The notes: generated by a model from the letters alone, not told the origin. Positions 48,989 through 58,362 are shown, numbered from the stretch's first letter. The stretch: DNA of 64,000 nucleotides from Pelagovum sp. HNIBRBA483 (GCF_040931995.1 NZ_CP162412.1:558001-622000); one strand, 5' to 3'. Program-made: numbers and translations.

Positions 48989-50342
48989 CTATTCGCGAAC
49001 CCGAAGCGGGGCTGGTGCGGCCCGTTTGAGGGTCGATGGCGCAGGACTTTTGCGCCGCGCAGAGAACTGGGACAAATCGATGCCGAAGGCCTTGGCTTTT
49101 GAGTATGCAGTGGTTGGCGCGATGCCCAACATCGCAGCGGTTCCTTTTGAGCCGGATACTTTGCCGCCAGACCGCTCCAATGCATTGCGGAAGTTTTCGA
49201 TTTCAAGCTTCCGCAGCTCTTCCTGCGTTAAAATTCGGTCGGAGAGTGGTGACGGATCGTGCGATTTGTTATCGAGATCGAATTTCAGACGGCCCCCTTG
49301 CGCCAGAATTGCGGTGCGCTCGATCACGTTTTCCAGTTCGCGGACGTTACCAGGCCAGTCATACTGCTTGAGAGCTGAGATATTCGCCTTGGTCAGGCGC
49401 GCCTTGGGGAGCCGGAGGCGCCGCGTCGTGCGGTTCAGGAAATGGCGCGCCAGATATGGGATGTCCTCTGGTCGCTCTTTGAGAGGCTGACAGGAAATGG
49501 GAAGCAGGTTGAGTTCGAAATAGAGATCTTGCCGAAATTGCCCGCTTTTCACCTCGGAGGCCAGATTGCGCGAGGTTGTTGCAACAACCGTGATGGATAC
49601 TGGTGTTTCGGCGCTATCCCCGATCCGCTTTACATGACCTGTCTCCAGCACATCGTGAATTCGGGCTTGGATTCTGGGAGGCAGCGCTGCCACTTCATCC
49701 AGATGGAGCGTTCCGTTGTGGGCCATTAACAGCTTGCCGGTCGTGTCGCGCGATGCACCTGGAAAAGCGCCTCGGCGATATCCGAAAAGCTCTGCCTCAA
49801 GATTTTCTGCACTGCTTTGATCGCAGTTGATCCGCACCAACGGACGCCGATGTCGCGAGCTGGCTTCGTGGATTGCCGATGCAGTAAGGCTTTTGCCTGA
49901 TCCGGTCGGCCCAGTGACCAAGACATGCGCGTCACTCTTTGCGGCGAGATCAATTTGAGCATTCAACAGTTTGATCGAGGGTGACACCCCGACCACCCCT
50001 GTATGGGATCGTGCGGAACGGATTTCCGTCAGAAGGTAGTCGTTTTCCTGTTCAAGCTTGACTTTAAGGTCTTCGACCTGCGCAAGGGCCTCGCGTAGTT
50101 TTCGCTCGTTTTCCTTCCGCTCGGTGACATCTCGAAAGATGACAACGGCGCCGGCGAGGACATCATGGTCGTAAATTGGCGTCGATACATATTCGACGAG
50201 GATGGGCTTTCCATCTTTGCGCCAGAAGACGTCATCCTCGACGCGCATTGTTTCGTCGCGCCTGAATGATTTATATATGGGACATTCATGTGCAGGGAAA
50301 TTGTCGCCATTCAGACGCTTGTGATGAATGATCGGATGCAGC
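48989..50342 (-). pseudogene. 5'-truncated PAS-AAA+-Fis (NtrC-type) regulator
   Basis: From right to left the conserved part begins abruptly inside a PAS domain (ELHPIIHHKR..GDNFPAHECPIY, then VFWRKDGKPILVEYVSTPI), continues through a coiled-coil linker to an AAA+ domain (Walker A VTGPTGSGKS, Walker B GTLHLDEVAALP, RQDLYFELNLLPI) and ends with a Fis-type helix-turn-helix (SKGTAAMLGIAPTTAYSK). Upstream of base 50342 the sequence is a reversed copy of a lactonase gene fragment, so the start and first half of the PAS domain are missing. The frame happens to stay open to 50725, inside the divergent regulator gene. The sigma-54 contact loop reads GAFPGA instead of GAFTGA. A shortened protein could still be made, but a functional activator is doubtful. 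Confidence 0.7.
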
Positions 50343-50497
50343 TCGCGCCGGACGGTGTGGCGATTGGCCGGATCGCCCTGCCGGAACGCTGCGCCAACCT
50401 GTGCTTTGGCGGGCGGGCCAATAGCCGCCTGTTCATGGCGGCGAGCCACTCGATCTATGCGCTGTATGTCAACGTGGCAGGGGTTAAGGGTGGGTGA
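50343..50497 (+). pseudogene. 3' fragment of an SMP-30/gluconolactonase gene
   Basis: The last 51 codons of a lactonase gene, in the same frame as the intact copy at 54880-55848 and ending at the same stop position. There is no start codon or ribosome binding site; the left edge abuts the truncated regulator. Differences from the intact copy are few, so the duplication looks recent. Confidence 0.85.
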
Positions 50498-50510
50498 GCT
50501 CGCTGCCTGC
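50343..50510 (+). repeat. Direct repeat, copy 1 (168 bp, lactonase 3' end)
   Basis: Matches 55694-55861 without gaps at a constant offset of 5351 bases, with eight mismatches by eye, six of them in the last 30 bases. Homology stops sharply on the left and fades just past the stop codon on the right. Confidence 0.9.
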
Positions 50511-50605
50511 AGCTGAGGACCGAATCCGCAGGACTGGGGAGCTTTATCGCTAAAGCTGGGGTGGGTAGGCTGCGCTTGGCGGTCTATGTTCGTGGATCGT
50601 GAAGG

Positions 50606-50623
50606 TGTCTCAGAAGTGAGACA
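50606..50623. promoter_or_regulatory. Palindromic operator upstream of the AcoR-like gene
   Basis: TGTCTCA-GAAG-TGAGACA, a perfect 7-4-7 inverted repeat 72 bases before the regulator start. The same half-sites occur before the aldehyde dehydrogenase gene. Confidence 0.75.
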
Positions 50624-50695
50624 GTTCTCCAGGAAAAATGTTTCAACAGGGCTTTGATGCTGTAGTGTTGGCGGTAGCACGCGCCACGAGGAGCC

Positions 50696-51655
50696 ATGAG
50701 CCGCACGATCGCCCATATCAATCACGTTCTGGACGTGGCGAATTCACCGTCGGCGGCGGCGCGGTCACGGTTGGCGGCCAGTTGGCGGCGCTCGGCGGAT
50801 CGCCACGGGCTTAACCCGGGTGAGCATCGTAGCCCGATCCGGCATGAAGAGGCGTTCTTGCGCGAGCGCTTTGCCTTTTACGAAAAATTCATGACGGTAG
50901 CCGCGCCACGGCTGGACAGTCTGTATTCATTGGTGGGGCAGTCGGGGTGCGCGGTTCTGTTGACCGATGACAAGGGCATTGTTCTGGATCAGCGGATCGC
51001 GGAAGCCGACGCGACGGTGTTTGAGGCGTGGGGGTTGTGCATCGGGGCGGACTGGAGTGAAGAGTTCGAGGGCACCAACGGCATTGGCACCTGCTTGGAA
51101 GAGAAGCGGCGGGTGATCATTCACCGTGATGAGCATTTCTTTGCGCGTAATACGGCGATGAGCTGTATCGACGCGCCGATTTATGATGCCGAAGGGCGGA
51201 TCATGGCGGCGCTGGATGTGTCCTCGGCGCGGGTGGATCAGACAGAAGCCTTTAACCGCCTGATCGCAGCGCAGGTCGCGCAGACGGCCCGCGCGATTGA
51301 AGAGGCGAATTTCCGTGCCGCGTATGACAAGGCGCGGATCGTTGTTGCGGAAAGCGACGATGCAGACGCGGCAACGCTTTTGGCGATTGACGGCGACGAT
51401 CTGATCGTGGGCGCGACGCGCGAAGCACGGCGGGTGTTCGGCTTTGCGGCCGCTGGGGCGCTCAGCCCGAAACCCGCCGCAGACGTATTGGGGCGCGATG
51501 ATGGTCCGACCGGATTCGAGAAGGCGGAGCGAGCGGCGGTGATCCGCGCCTTGGCGCGAGCGGGTAACAACGTTTCGCAAGCCGCGCGGCAGCTTGGTAT
51601 CGGCCGCGCGACGCTTTACCGCCGCATGAAGCGGCTGGGTCTGGATCAAAACTGA
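50696..51655 (+). CDS. AcoR-like GAF-Fis transcriptional regulator lacking the AAA+ domain
   Basis: 319 residues. The N-terminal half resembles AcoR: the entry motif RSRLAASWRRSADRHGL (about residues 23-39) and a GAF domain (about 65-200) with GADWSEEFEGTNGIGTCL and CIDAPIYDAEGRIMAALD. The C-terminus is a Fis-type helix-turn-helix (RALARAGNNVSQAARQLGIG, then RATLYRRMKRLG). The central AAA+ domain of classic AcoR is absent, so it cannot act as a sigma-54 ATPase. It probably binds TGTCTCA-N4-TGAGACA sites, one before its own gene and one before the aldehyde dehydrogenase gene 130 bases downstream. Confidence 0.82.
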   Translation: MSRTIAHINHVLDVANSPSAAARSRLAASWRRSADRHGLNPGEHRSPIRHEEAFLRERFAFYEKFMTVAAPRLDSLYSLVGQSGCAVLLTDDKGIVLDQRIAEADATVFEAWGLCIGADWSEEFEGTNGIGTCLEEKRRVIIHRDEHFFARNTAMSCIDAPIYDAEGRIMAALDVSSARVDQTEAFNRLIAAQVAQTARAIEEANFRAAYDKARIVVAESDDADAATLLAIDGDDLIVGATREARRVFGFAAAGALSPKPAADVLGRDDGPTGFEKAERAAVIRALARAGNNVSQAARQLGIGRATLYRRMKRLGLDQN

Positions 51656-51662
51656 TCGCAGT

Positions 51663-51680
51663 TGTCTCAGGCTTGAGACA
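51663..51680. promoter_or_regulatory. Palindromic operator upstream of the aldehyde dehydrogenase gene
   Basis: TGTCTCA-GGCT-TGAGACA, same half-sites and spacing as the site upstream of the regulator gene; 104 bases before the dehydrogenase start. Confidence 0.78.
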
Positions 51681-51784
51681 GGTCTTATCCCCCTTGTGAA
51701 CTCCCCTAGCAGACAGCGCACGGCGCGCTGGGCATCCTCAATTCAGTTTCCGGAGGAGGTCCGGACGAATGGAGGAAAACCACT

Positions 51785-53308
51785 ATGAATGATATGACCC
51801 ATACCGAGGCTGGCACCTATGTTTCGCCTTTCAAACCGCGCTATGACAACTTTATCGGCGGCAAGTTCACCCCGCCGGTAAATGGCCGGTATTTCACCAA
51901 TGTGACGCCGATCACGGGTGAGGCGATCACCGAGTGTGCCCGCTCTGATGCCGATGATGTTGAATTGGCGCTGGATGCGGCACATGCCGCGAAGGAAGGC
52001 TGGGGAAAGACGTCACCTGCGGAGCGCTCGAACATCCTACTAAAAATCGCGGATGCCATTGAAGCCAATCTGGAGCGGCTGGCACAGGCCGAGACGTGGG
52101 ACAATGGCAAGCCGATCCGCGAGACGTTGGCGGCGGATATTCCGCTCTCTGCGGACCACTTTCGCTATTTTGCGGGCGCCTTGCGGAGCCAAGAAGGCAA
52201 TATGAGCGAGATCGACGCCGACACGGTTGCGTATCACTTCCACGAACCGTTGGGCGTGGTTGGCCAGATCATCCCGTGGAACTTCTCTATCCTGATGGCG
52301 GCATGGAAACTGGCGCCGGCGCTGGCTGCGGGCAACTGCATCGTGTTGAAGCCTGCGGAGCAAACACCTGCGGCGATTATGGTACTGGCGGAGATTATCG
52401 CCGAATACCTGCCTGCTGGCGTGCTTAACATCGTGAACGGCTATGGTGCCGAGGTTGGTGCGCCGTTGGCGCTCTCGTCCCGCATTGCGAAGATCGCCTT
52501 CACCGGCTCGACCGAGACAGGGCGGAAGATCATGGAAGCGGCGACGCAGAACCTGATCCCCGTGACGCTGGAACTGGGGGGCAAGAGCCCGAATATCTTC
52601 TTCTCGGATGTGATGGCGCAGGATGACGACTTCCTCGACAAGGCGGTTGAGGGCTTTGTTCTGTTTGCCTTCAACCAAGGCGAGGTGTGTACCTGCCCGT
52701 CGCGTGCGTTGATCCAAGAGGACATCTACGAAGAGTTCATCGCACGGTGTATCGAGCGGGTGCGGGCGATCAAACAGGGCGATCCGCGCAACCCTGAAAC
52801 GATGGTCGGCGCACAAGCAAGCACCGAGCAGCAAGAGAAAATCCTGTCCTACCTCACCATCGGTGTTGAGGAGGGCGCGGAAGTCCTGACCGGCGGCGCC
52901 GCGGCGCGGTTTAATGGCGAGTTGGCGGGCGGTAACTACATTCAGCCGACGATCCTGAAAGGGCACAATAAGATGCGTGTGTTCCAAGAGGAGATCTTTG
53001 GGCCGGTGGTATCGGTCACGACCTTCAAGGATGAGGCCGAGGCGTTGGCGATAGCCAATGACACGATGTACGGGCTTGGCGCGGGTGTTTGGTCGCGTGA
53101 TGCGAATACCTGCTACCGTTTCGGACGGGCGATCGAGGCAGGGCGTGTTTGGGTCAACAACTACCACGCCTATCCTGCGCATGCGGCCTTTGGCGGCTAC
53201 AAGCAATCGGGCATTGGGCGGGAGACGCACAAGATGATGCTGGATCACTACCAGCAAACCAAGAACATCTTGATGAGCTATAACCCGAAAAAGCTTGGCT
53301 TCTTCTAG
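51785..53308 (+). CDS. NAD(P)-dependent aldehyde dehydrogenase (AldB/AcoD-like)
   Basis: 507 residues, oxidising an aldehyde to the acid. [18 protein letters not shown] (about residue 160), FTGSTETGR, the catalytic Glu in [11 protein letters not shown] (about 265) and the catalytic Cys in [12 protein letters not shown] (about 303) are intact, as is the C-terminal EIFGPVVSV. The length and sequence style fit acetaldehyde dehydrogenases of the AcoD/ExaC group, which are often controlled by AcoR-like regulators; substrate inferred. A GGAGG site precedes the ATG. Confidence 0.88.
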   Translation: MNDMTHTEAGTYVSPFKPRYDNFIGGKFTPPVNGRYFTNVTPITGEAITECARSDADDVELALDAAHAAKEGWGKTSPAERSNILLKIADAIEANLERLAQAETWDNGKPIRETLAADIPLSADHFRYFAGALRSQEGNMSEIDADTVAYHFHEPLGVVGQIIPWNFSILMAAWKLAPALAAGNCIVLKPAEQTPAAIMVLAEIIAEYLPAGVLNIVNGYGAEVGAPLALSSRIAKIAFTGSTETGRKIMEAATQNLIPVTLELGGKSPNIFFSDVMAQDDDFLDKAVEGFVLFAFNQGEVCTCPSRALIQEDIYEEFIARCIERVRAIKQGDPRNPETMVGAQASTEQQEKILSYLTIGVEEGAEVLTGGAAARFNGELAGGNYIQPTILKGHNKMRVFQEEIFGPVVSVTTFKDEAEALAIANDTMYGLGAGVWSRDANTCYRFGRAIEAGRVWVNNYHAYPAHAAFGGYKQSGIGRETHKMMLDHYQQTKNILMSYNPKKLGFF

Positions 53309-53317
53309 GATAAATTC

Positions 53318-53340
53318 GGCGGGGGCCATTGGCCCCTGCC
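53318..53340. terminator. Possible bidirectional terminator hairpin
   Basis: GGC-g-GGGGCC / GGCCCC-t-GCC with an ATT loop between two convergent genes; no adjacent T-run, so intrinsic termination is uncertain. Confidence 0.45.
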
Positions 53341-53376
53341 ACACTTGTATAAGTTACGACGCGCGCGCCCTTTGCG

Positions 53377-54000
53377 TCAGACGATGGTTGCCTCGGTCGC
53401 GGCGCGGATGTCGTCATGGCTCACACCGGGGGCCGTTTCGAGGATGTGGAGGCCTTTGCGGCCCACTTCCAGCACCCCGAGATTGGTGATGATCAGGTCA
53501 ACCACGCCTTTGCCGGTCAGCGGCAGGGTGCATTCCTTCAGCACTTTGCTTTCGCCATGCTTGTTGGTGTGATCCATCACCACGATGACGCGGCCGACAC
53601 CGGCGACGAGGTCCATCGCGCCGCCCATGCCTTTCACGAGTTTGCCGGGGATCATCCAGTTTGCCAGATCGCCCTTTTCGGAAACTTCCATCGCGCCGAG
53701 CACCGCTGCGGCGATCTTACCGCCCCGGATCATGCCGAAGGAGGTCGCGCTGTCGAAATAGGCGGTGCGGCTCAGTTCGGTGATCGTCTGCTTGCCCGCG
53801 TTGATCAGATCGGGGTCTTCTTCGCCCTCATAGGGGAAGGGGCCCATGCCAAGCATGCCGTTTTCGGATTGTAGGGTGATGTCCTTGTCTCCGACATAGT
53901 TGGCCACCAGTGTCGGGATGCCGATGCCGAGATTGACATACATGCCGTCTTCGAGTTCTTGCGCGGCCCGAGTGGCCATTTCATTGCGATCCCAAGGCAT
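53377..54000 (-). CDS. 3-oxoacid CoA-transferase subunit B
   Basis: 207 residues. Carries the catalytic glutamate in [12 protein letters not shown] (about residues 40-51) and [19 protein letters not shown] (about 124-142). With subunit A it moves CoA from succinyl-CoA or another donor to a 3-oxo acid such as acetoacetate. Its ATG overlaps the subunit A stop (TAATG). Family ScoB/AtoA. Confidence 0.9.
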   Translation of the reverse strand: MPWDRNEMATRAAQELEDGMYVNLGIGIPTLVANYVGDKDITLQSENGMLGMGPFPYEGEEDPDLINAGKQTITELSRTAYFDSATSFGMIRGGKIAAAVLGAMEVSEKGDLANWMIPGKLVKGMGGAMDLVAGVGRVIVVMDHTNKHGESKVLKECTLPLTGKGVVDLIITNLGVLEVGRKGLHILETAPGVSHDDIRAATEATIV

Positions 54001-54704
54001 TATGCGTTCTCCCGCGTGCGTGTGGTGCGTTGTTCGATCCGTTTTTCGTGAGTGCCTTGGATCAGGCGGTGCACATAAATACCGGGCAGATGGATGAGAT
54101 CAGGATCCAGTTCGCCACGGGGGACGATCTCCTCGACCTCGGCGACGCAGATCTTGCCGCACATAGCGGCGGGCGGGTTAAAGTTGCGCGCGGTCTTGCG
54201 GAAGACGAGGTTGCCGGTGTCGTCGGCTTTCCATGCTTTCACGATGGAGAGGTCGGCGAAGATGCCTTCTTCGAGGATATAGGTTTCGCCGTTGAAATCC
54301 TTGTGTTCTTTGCCCTCGGCGATCACCGTGCCGACGCCGGTTTTGGTGTAGAAACCGGGGATACCGCAGCCAGCGGCGCGCATCCGTTCGGCGAGGGTGC
54401 CTTGGGGGTTGAACTCCAGCTCCAGCTCGCCAGAGAGATATTGGCGCATGAACTCGGCGTTCTCACCCACATAGGAGGAGATCATTTTCTTGACCTGACG
54501 GCTTTGCAGCAGGATGCCGATGCCGAAATCATCGACGCCAGCATTGTTAGACGCGAAGGTCAGGTTCTTGACGCCGCTGTCCTTGATCGCCTGAAGTAAA
54601 AGCTCAGGGATGCCACAAAGACCGAAGCCGCCGGCTGCGATGAGCATATCATCGCGCAAAAGGCCATCGAGGGCCTCGTCAGCGGATTGATAGATTTTTT
54701 TCAT
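54000..54704 (-). CDS. 3-oxoacid CoA-transferase subunit A
   Basis: 234 residues from [16 protein letters not shown], chosen because GGGAG lies upstream and the five-codon longer frame is unconserved. [18 protein letters not shown] (about residues 22-39) and GAGIPGFYT-like [15 protein letters not shown] are typical of ScoA/AtoD. First gene of a two-gene leftward unit. Confidence 0.9.
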   Translation of the reverse strand: MKKIYQSADEALDGLLRDDMLIAAGGFGLCGIPELLLQAIKDSGVKNLTFASNNAGVDDFGIGILLQSRQVKKMISSYVGENAEFMRQYLSGELELEFNPQGTLAERMRAAGCGIPGFYTKTGVGTVIAEGKEHKDFNGETYILEEGIFADLSIVKAWKADDTGNLVFRKTARNFNPPAAMCGKICVAEVEEIVPRGELDPDLIHLPGIYVHRLIQGTHEKRIEQRTTRTRENA

Positions 54705-54879
54705 GCCGCAATCTCCCACGGTAAGAGGATGCTTTGCGCTTCAGGCTATCGCCCCGCTGCGCATTCCATAAAGATAACGACCGCGCGTCGCATCTGAACC
54801 GCATAGGAAGGCACAAGCCAGCCATGGTCAAGGCGGGAGTGGTCGCTTATCTTGCCCTCAAACAGCGCAGGAATAGGCC

Positions 54880-55848
54880 ATGACAGATCATTTCGACCGC
54901 CCCGAGGACTGGCGCCCTTCGCAGCGTTATCCTGACCCGTCGGTGATTTCGCTCGATCCGCGCTTTGATAGGTACCGGCTGCCGCTGGCGGGGGTGGAAC
55001 GGTTGGCAACGGGGTGCCGCTGGTGCGAGGGGCCGGTATGGTTCGGGGATGGGCGGTATTTGCTGTGGAGCGACATCCCGAACAACCGGATCATGCGCTG
55101 GGACGCGGTGACGGGGCAGGCGTCGCCCTATCGCCAGCCGTCGAACTTTGCCAATGGGCAGACGCGCGACAGGCAGGGGAGGCTGATCACCTGCGAGCAC
55201 GGAGGGCGGCGGGTCACGCGAACGGAATATGACGGCACGATCACCGTTCTGGCGGACAGCTATGAAGGTAAGCGGCTCAATTCGCCCAATGATGTGATCG
55301 TGAAATCCGACGGCAGCATCTGGTTTACCGATCCGCCCTTTGGCATTTCTGGCAATTACGAGGGCTATCGGGCGGCGCCGGAGCTGGGGCAGAATGTCTA
55401 CCGGCTTGACCCTGAGAGCGGGGCGCTGACGGTTGTGGCGGATGATATCCTCGGGCCGAACGGATTGGCCTTTAGCCCTGACGAGAACCTGCTCTACATC
55501 GTCGAGTCACGCGGGGAGCCGACGCGCAAGATCCTCGCCTATGATGTGGCGGCGGACGGGATCACGCTCGCCAATAAGCGGGTGCTGATTGATGCGGGCG
55601 CGGGCACGCCGGACGGGTTTCGGGTCGATGTGGATGGTAATCTCTGGTGCGGCTGGGGCATGGGCAGCGCCGAGCTGGACGGGGTGATGATCTTCGCGCC
55701 GGACGGTGTGGCGATTGGCCGGATCGCCCTGCCGGAACGCTGTGCCAACCTGTGCTTTGGCGGGCGGGCCAATAGCCGCCTGTTCATGGCGGCGAGCCAC
55801 TCGATCTATGCGCTCTATGTCAACGTGGCAGGGGTGACGGGCGGGTGA
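54880..55848 (+). CDS. SMP-30/gluconolactonase-like protein
   Basis: A 322-residue six-bladed beta-propeller of the SMP-30/LRE family. CRWCEGPVWFGDGRYLLWSD (about residues 45-64) contains the metal-binding Glu; RLNSPNDVIVKSDGSIWFTD (about 131-150) the Asn/Asp ligands; and GPNGLAFSPDENLLYIVE the later metal Asn. Likely hydrolyses a sugar or organic-acid lactone; substrate unknown. Its last 51 codons are duplicated 5.35 kb upstream. A divergent gap of 175 bases separates it from the CoA transferase genes. Confidence 0.85.
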   Translation: MTDHFDRPEDWRPSQRYPDPSVISLDPRFDRYRLPLAGVERLATGCRWCEGPVWFGDGRYLLWSDIPNNRIMRWDAVTGQASPYRQPSNFANGQTRDRQGRLITCEHGGRRVTRTEYDGTITVLADSYEGKRLNSPNDVIVKSDGSIWFTDPPFGISGNYEGYRAAPELGQNVYRLDPESGALTVVADDILGPNGLAFSPDENLLYIVESRGEPTRKILAYDVAADGITLANKRVLIDAGAGTPDGFRVDVDGNLWCGWGMGSAELDGVMIFAPDGVAIGRIALPERCANLCFGGRANSRLFMAASHSIYALYVNVAGVTGG

Positions 55849-55861
55849 GGCCGCCGCCTGC
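55694..55861 (+). repeat. Direct repeat, copy 2 (168 bp, lactonase 3' end)
   Basis: The intact-gene copy of the repeat at 50343-50510; same orientation, no gaps. Confidence 0.9.
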
Positions 55862-55873
55862 CTAGGCGCGTAT

Positions 55874-57034
55874 TTAAGCCGTGAGATTTGCCTCAAGCCC
55901 GTCGAGCATGGCGAGACATTTCTGTAATTGGTCGATCGCGAGATATTCGTCCGGCTTATGCGCCTGTTCGATGGAGCCGGGGCCACAAACGGCGACGTTC
56001 ATGCCGATCTCGCTGAAGATGCCAGCCTCGGTGCCGAAAGGTACGACGCTGGAGTGATTGCTGCCGGTCAACTCCATCAGAATATCGCGGGCCTCGTTCA
56101 CGGTGGCGGGTTCCAGACCGGCGACCTCGCCGATCACCTCGGTGGTGATGCTGGCGTTTGGGTCCACCTTGCGCATGGCGGGGAGGAGGACGGACTGTAC
56201 ATAATCTTCCACCGCGCCTTTGACATAGGTGAAATCGCTGTTCTGGACCGGGCGGAACTCCCATTGGACGGACGCTGTTTCGGGGATCACGTTGTGGATC
56301 GCGCCGCCGTTTAGAGAGCCGGTGTTGATCGTCGTCCAAGGCGGATCGAAGCGGCTGTTCGCGGGCGCGCGGGATTTGAGATCTTCGCCAATTTGCATCA
56401 GGCGGGTGACGTAGCGCACCGCGTATTCCACCGCGTTGATGCCGAGATCGGGCATGGAGCCGTGACCGGCGCGGCCATGAAAGTGCGTGGTGTATTCGCA
56501 GCAGCCTTTGTGACCTTCGATCACTTGCATCATTGTCGGCTCGCCAATGATCGCGAGGGCGGGGCGAATAGCGCGTTCTTGCAGCCATGGTGCCAGCGCC
56601 TGTGCGCCGAGGCAGCCGGTTTCCTCGTCATGGGTGAAGGCGAAGTGGACGGGGCGGGTCAGGGGCAGTGCTGCGTAATCGGCAGCCTTGCCGATAGCCG
56701 CCGCGATGAAGCCTTTCATATCGCAGGTACCGCGCCCGTAGAGGCGACCGTCGCGTTCGATCATCTCGAACGGATCGTGGGTCCAGTCCTGATCCATGAC
56801 CGGCACCACGTCGGAATGGCCCGAGAGGACGATGCCTCCGGGGCCATCGGGGCCAAGCGTGCCAAAGAGATTGGCCTTTTGGCCGTCTGGTGTGAACTGG
56901 AGTTGCACATCGGCGCCGATTTCCTGAAGGCGCTGGGCCATGTATCCGATCACCTCGACATTGCTATTGCTCGAGATGCTTGGATAGCTGATCAGATCGC
57001 CCAAAAGGGCTTTGGTATGGTCCAGCGTTGCCAT
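55874..57034 (-). CDS. ArgE-like M20 deacetylase, probable N-acetyl-diaminobutyrate deacetylase
   Basis: 386 residues from MATLDHTKALLGDLIS, chosen over a longer frame because AAGGA precedes it. M20 metal ligands are all visible: His/Asp in GHSDVVPV (about residue 76) and YGRGTCDMKGF, the catalytic Glu pair in DEETGCLG (about 137), Glu in IIGEPTM, and the distal His in EQAHKPDEY. By sequence it is an acetylornithine deacetylase type. Since it follows ectoine hydrolase by five bases in the same operon, I infer it removes the acetyl group from N-acetyl-2,4-diaminobutyrate, the DoeB step. A plain ArgE role cannot be excluded. Confidence 0.75.
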   Translation of the reverse strand: MATLDHTKALLGDLISYPSISSNSNVEVIGYMAQRLQEIGADVQLQFTPDGQKANLFGTLGPDGPGGIVLSGHSDVVPVMDQDWTHDPFEMIERDGRLYGRGTCDMKGFIAAAIGKAADYAALPLTRPVHFAFTHDEETGCLGAQALAPWLQERAIRPALAIIGEPTMMQVIEGHKGCCEYTTHFHGRAGHGSMPDLGINAVEYAVRYVTRLMQIGEDLKSRAPANSRFDPPWTTINTGSLNGGAIHNVIPETASVQWEFRPVQNSDFTYVKGAVEDYVQSVLLPAMRKVDPNASITTEVIGEVAGLEPATVNEARDILMELTGSNHSSVVPFGTEAGIFSEIGMNVAVCGPGSIEQAHKPDEYLAIDQLQKCLAMLDGLEANLTA

Positions 57035-57039
57035 CGGGC

Positions 57040-58224
57040 TTAGTCCTTTACGAAGAGTTTGCGCTCGATGTTGCAAAGCGCTTCGGCGGGGCCGTCTTCT
57101 TTGATCAGGATGGTTTCGGTCGTCTCCAAGCCCCATGTGTCCATCCACAGGGCGGGCATGAAGTGGAAGGTCATGCCCGGTTGCAGAATGGTTTCGTCCT
57201 CGGTGCGGAGCGATGCAGTGCGCTCGCCCCAATCGGGCGGGTAGCTGAGGCCGATCGGGTAGCCCATGCGGCCGGAACGTTCCATCCCGTATTTGGCGAG
57301 AACACCCAAGAAAGCATTGGCGATGTCGCTGGTACGATTGCCTGCTTTGGCGGCGGCGAGGCCTGCTTCGATGCCTTCGATCTGGGCGGCTTCGGCGCGG
57401 CGCATGTCATCCGAGGGCGTGCCGAGGAAGACGGTCCTGCAGAGCGGCGCGTGATAGCGGCGGTAACATCCAGAAAGTTCGAAGAAGGTGGCTTCGCCTT
57501 CGCGCATCGGATCGCCATTCCACGTCATGTGTGCGGCGGTGGCATCGAGGCCTGAAGGGGTCAACGGCACGATGGCAGGATAGTCGCCCCATGCATCATC
57601 GACGCCGGTGATGCCTGCGTGCATGATATCGGCGACGAGATCGTTCTTGCGCACGCCGGGGGCGGCTTTTTCGATCGCGGTCGAGATCACCTTTTCGGAA
57701 ATCTTCGCGGCCTTGCGGATGAAGGCGATTTCTTCGCCCGATTTAACGAGGCGCGGCCAGTTTACCAAGGCGGTTGCGTCAACAAAGGTTGCGTTGGAGA
57801 GCGCTTCGGTCAGCACCTGATGAGCCTTGGCGGAGTAGTAGTAGTTTTCCATCTCGACGCCGATACGCGCGTTCTCGAAGCCGCGGGCGCGCAGTTGTTC
57901 GGCCAGATCCTGCATCGGGTGATAGACAGTGGACTGGATGAAGTGATCGCCGTAACCGATGATGTCCTCGGCTTCCATCCAGCAGGTGCGGCGCCCGCCG
58001 AACATATCCATCATGCGGCCCCACCAGACCGGCGCGCCTTCCATCCCGAGCATGACGCCCTGATGCACATAGAAGGACCATCCGTCATAGCCCGTGAGCC
58101 ATGCTTGGTTGGAGGGGTCGGTCACGAAAAGAACATCGACGCCTGCCTTTTCCATCGCTTGGCGCGTGGCGGCGATCCGGCGGTCGTATTCGGCTTGGGT
58201 GAAGGGCGCATTGCCTGCGGGCAT
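57040..58224 (-). CDS. doeA: Ectoine hydrolase (DoeA/EutD, M24 fold)
   Basis: 394 residues. DoeA opens the ectoine ring to N-acetyl-2,4-diaminobutyrate. The segments VTDPSNQAWLTGYDGWSFYV (about residues 34-53), GDYPAIVPLTPSGLDATAAH, FFELSGCYRRYHAPLCRTVF and GYPIGLSYPPDWGERT match ectoine hydrolases as I know them. The two Asp metal ligands of M24 aminopeptidases are missing (ELSG where DxG is expected; HAPLCRT where a DITRT-like motif is expected), as in creatinase, so a metal-independent hydrolase is likely. Divergent from eutB over a 138-base shared regulatory gap. Confidence 0.85.
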   Translation of the reverse strand: MPAGNAPFTQAEYDRRIAATRQAMEKAGVDVLFVTDPSNQAWLTGYDGWSFYVHQGVMLGMEGAPVWWGRMMDMFGGRRTCWMEAEDIIGYGDHFIQSTVYHPMQDLAEQLRARGFENARIGVEMENYYYSAKAHQVLTEALSNATFVDATALVNWPRLVKSGEEIAFIRKAAKISEKVISTAIEKAAPGVRKNDLVADIMHAGITGVDDAWGDYPAIVPLTPSGLDATAAHMTWNGDPMREGEATFFELSGCYRRYHAPLCRTVFLGTPSDDMRRAEAAQIEGIEAGLAAAKAGNRTSDIANAFLGVLAKYGMERSGRMGYPIGLSYPPDWGERTASLRTEDETILQPGMTFHFMPALWMDTWGLETTETILIKEDGPAEALCNIERKLFVKD

Positions 58225-58362
58225 GTGGCGGTTCTCCTGTTGGTTTCAATGACGAGGTAATGCGCTCTGCTGCGATTGACAGGCGCAATTGCCCCATGCT
58301 GTTCTGCGCCACATTCGGCGGTTAAGCCGGTGGTTTCTATCATGAATACGAACGAGGCTGTC

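Noticed and set aside
50288-50497. A 69-codon plus-strand frame that could be taken for a small gene
   Set aside because: Its conserved part is only the tail of a lactonase; the upstream 18 codons are antisense to the truncated regulator. Treated as a gene fragment.
50343-55693. Composite transposon or IS pair flanking the aldehyde dehydrogenase block
   Set aside because: The direct repeats are lactonase coding sequence, not IS ends; there are no terminal inverted repeats or transposase genes.
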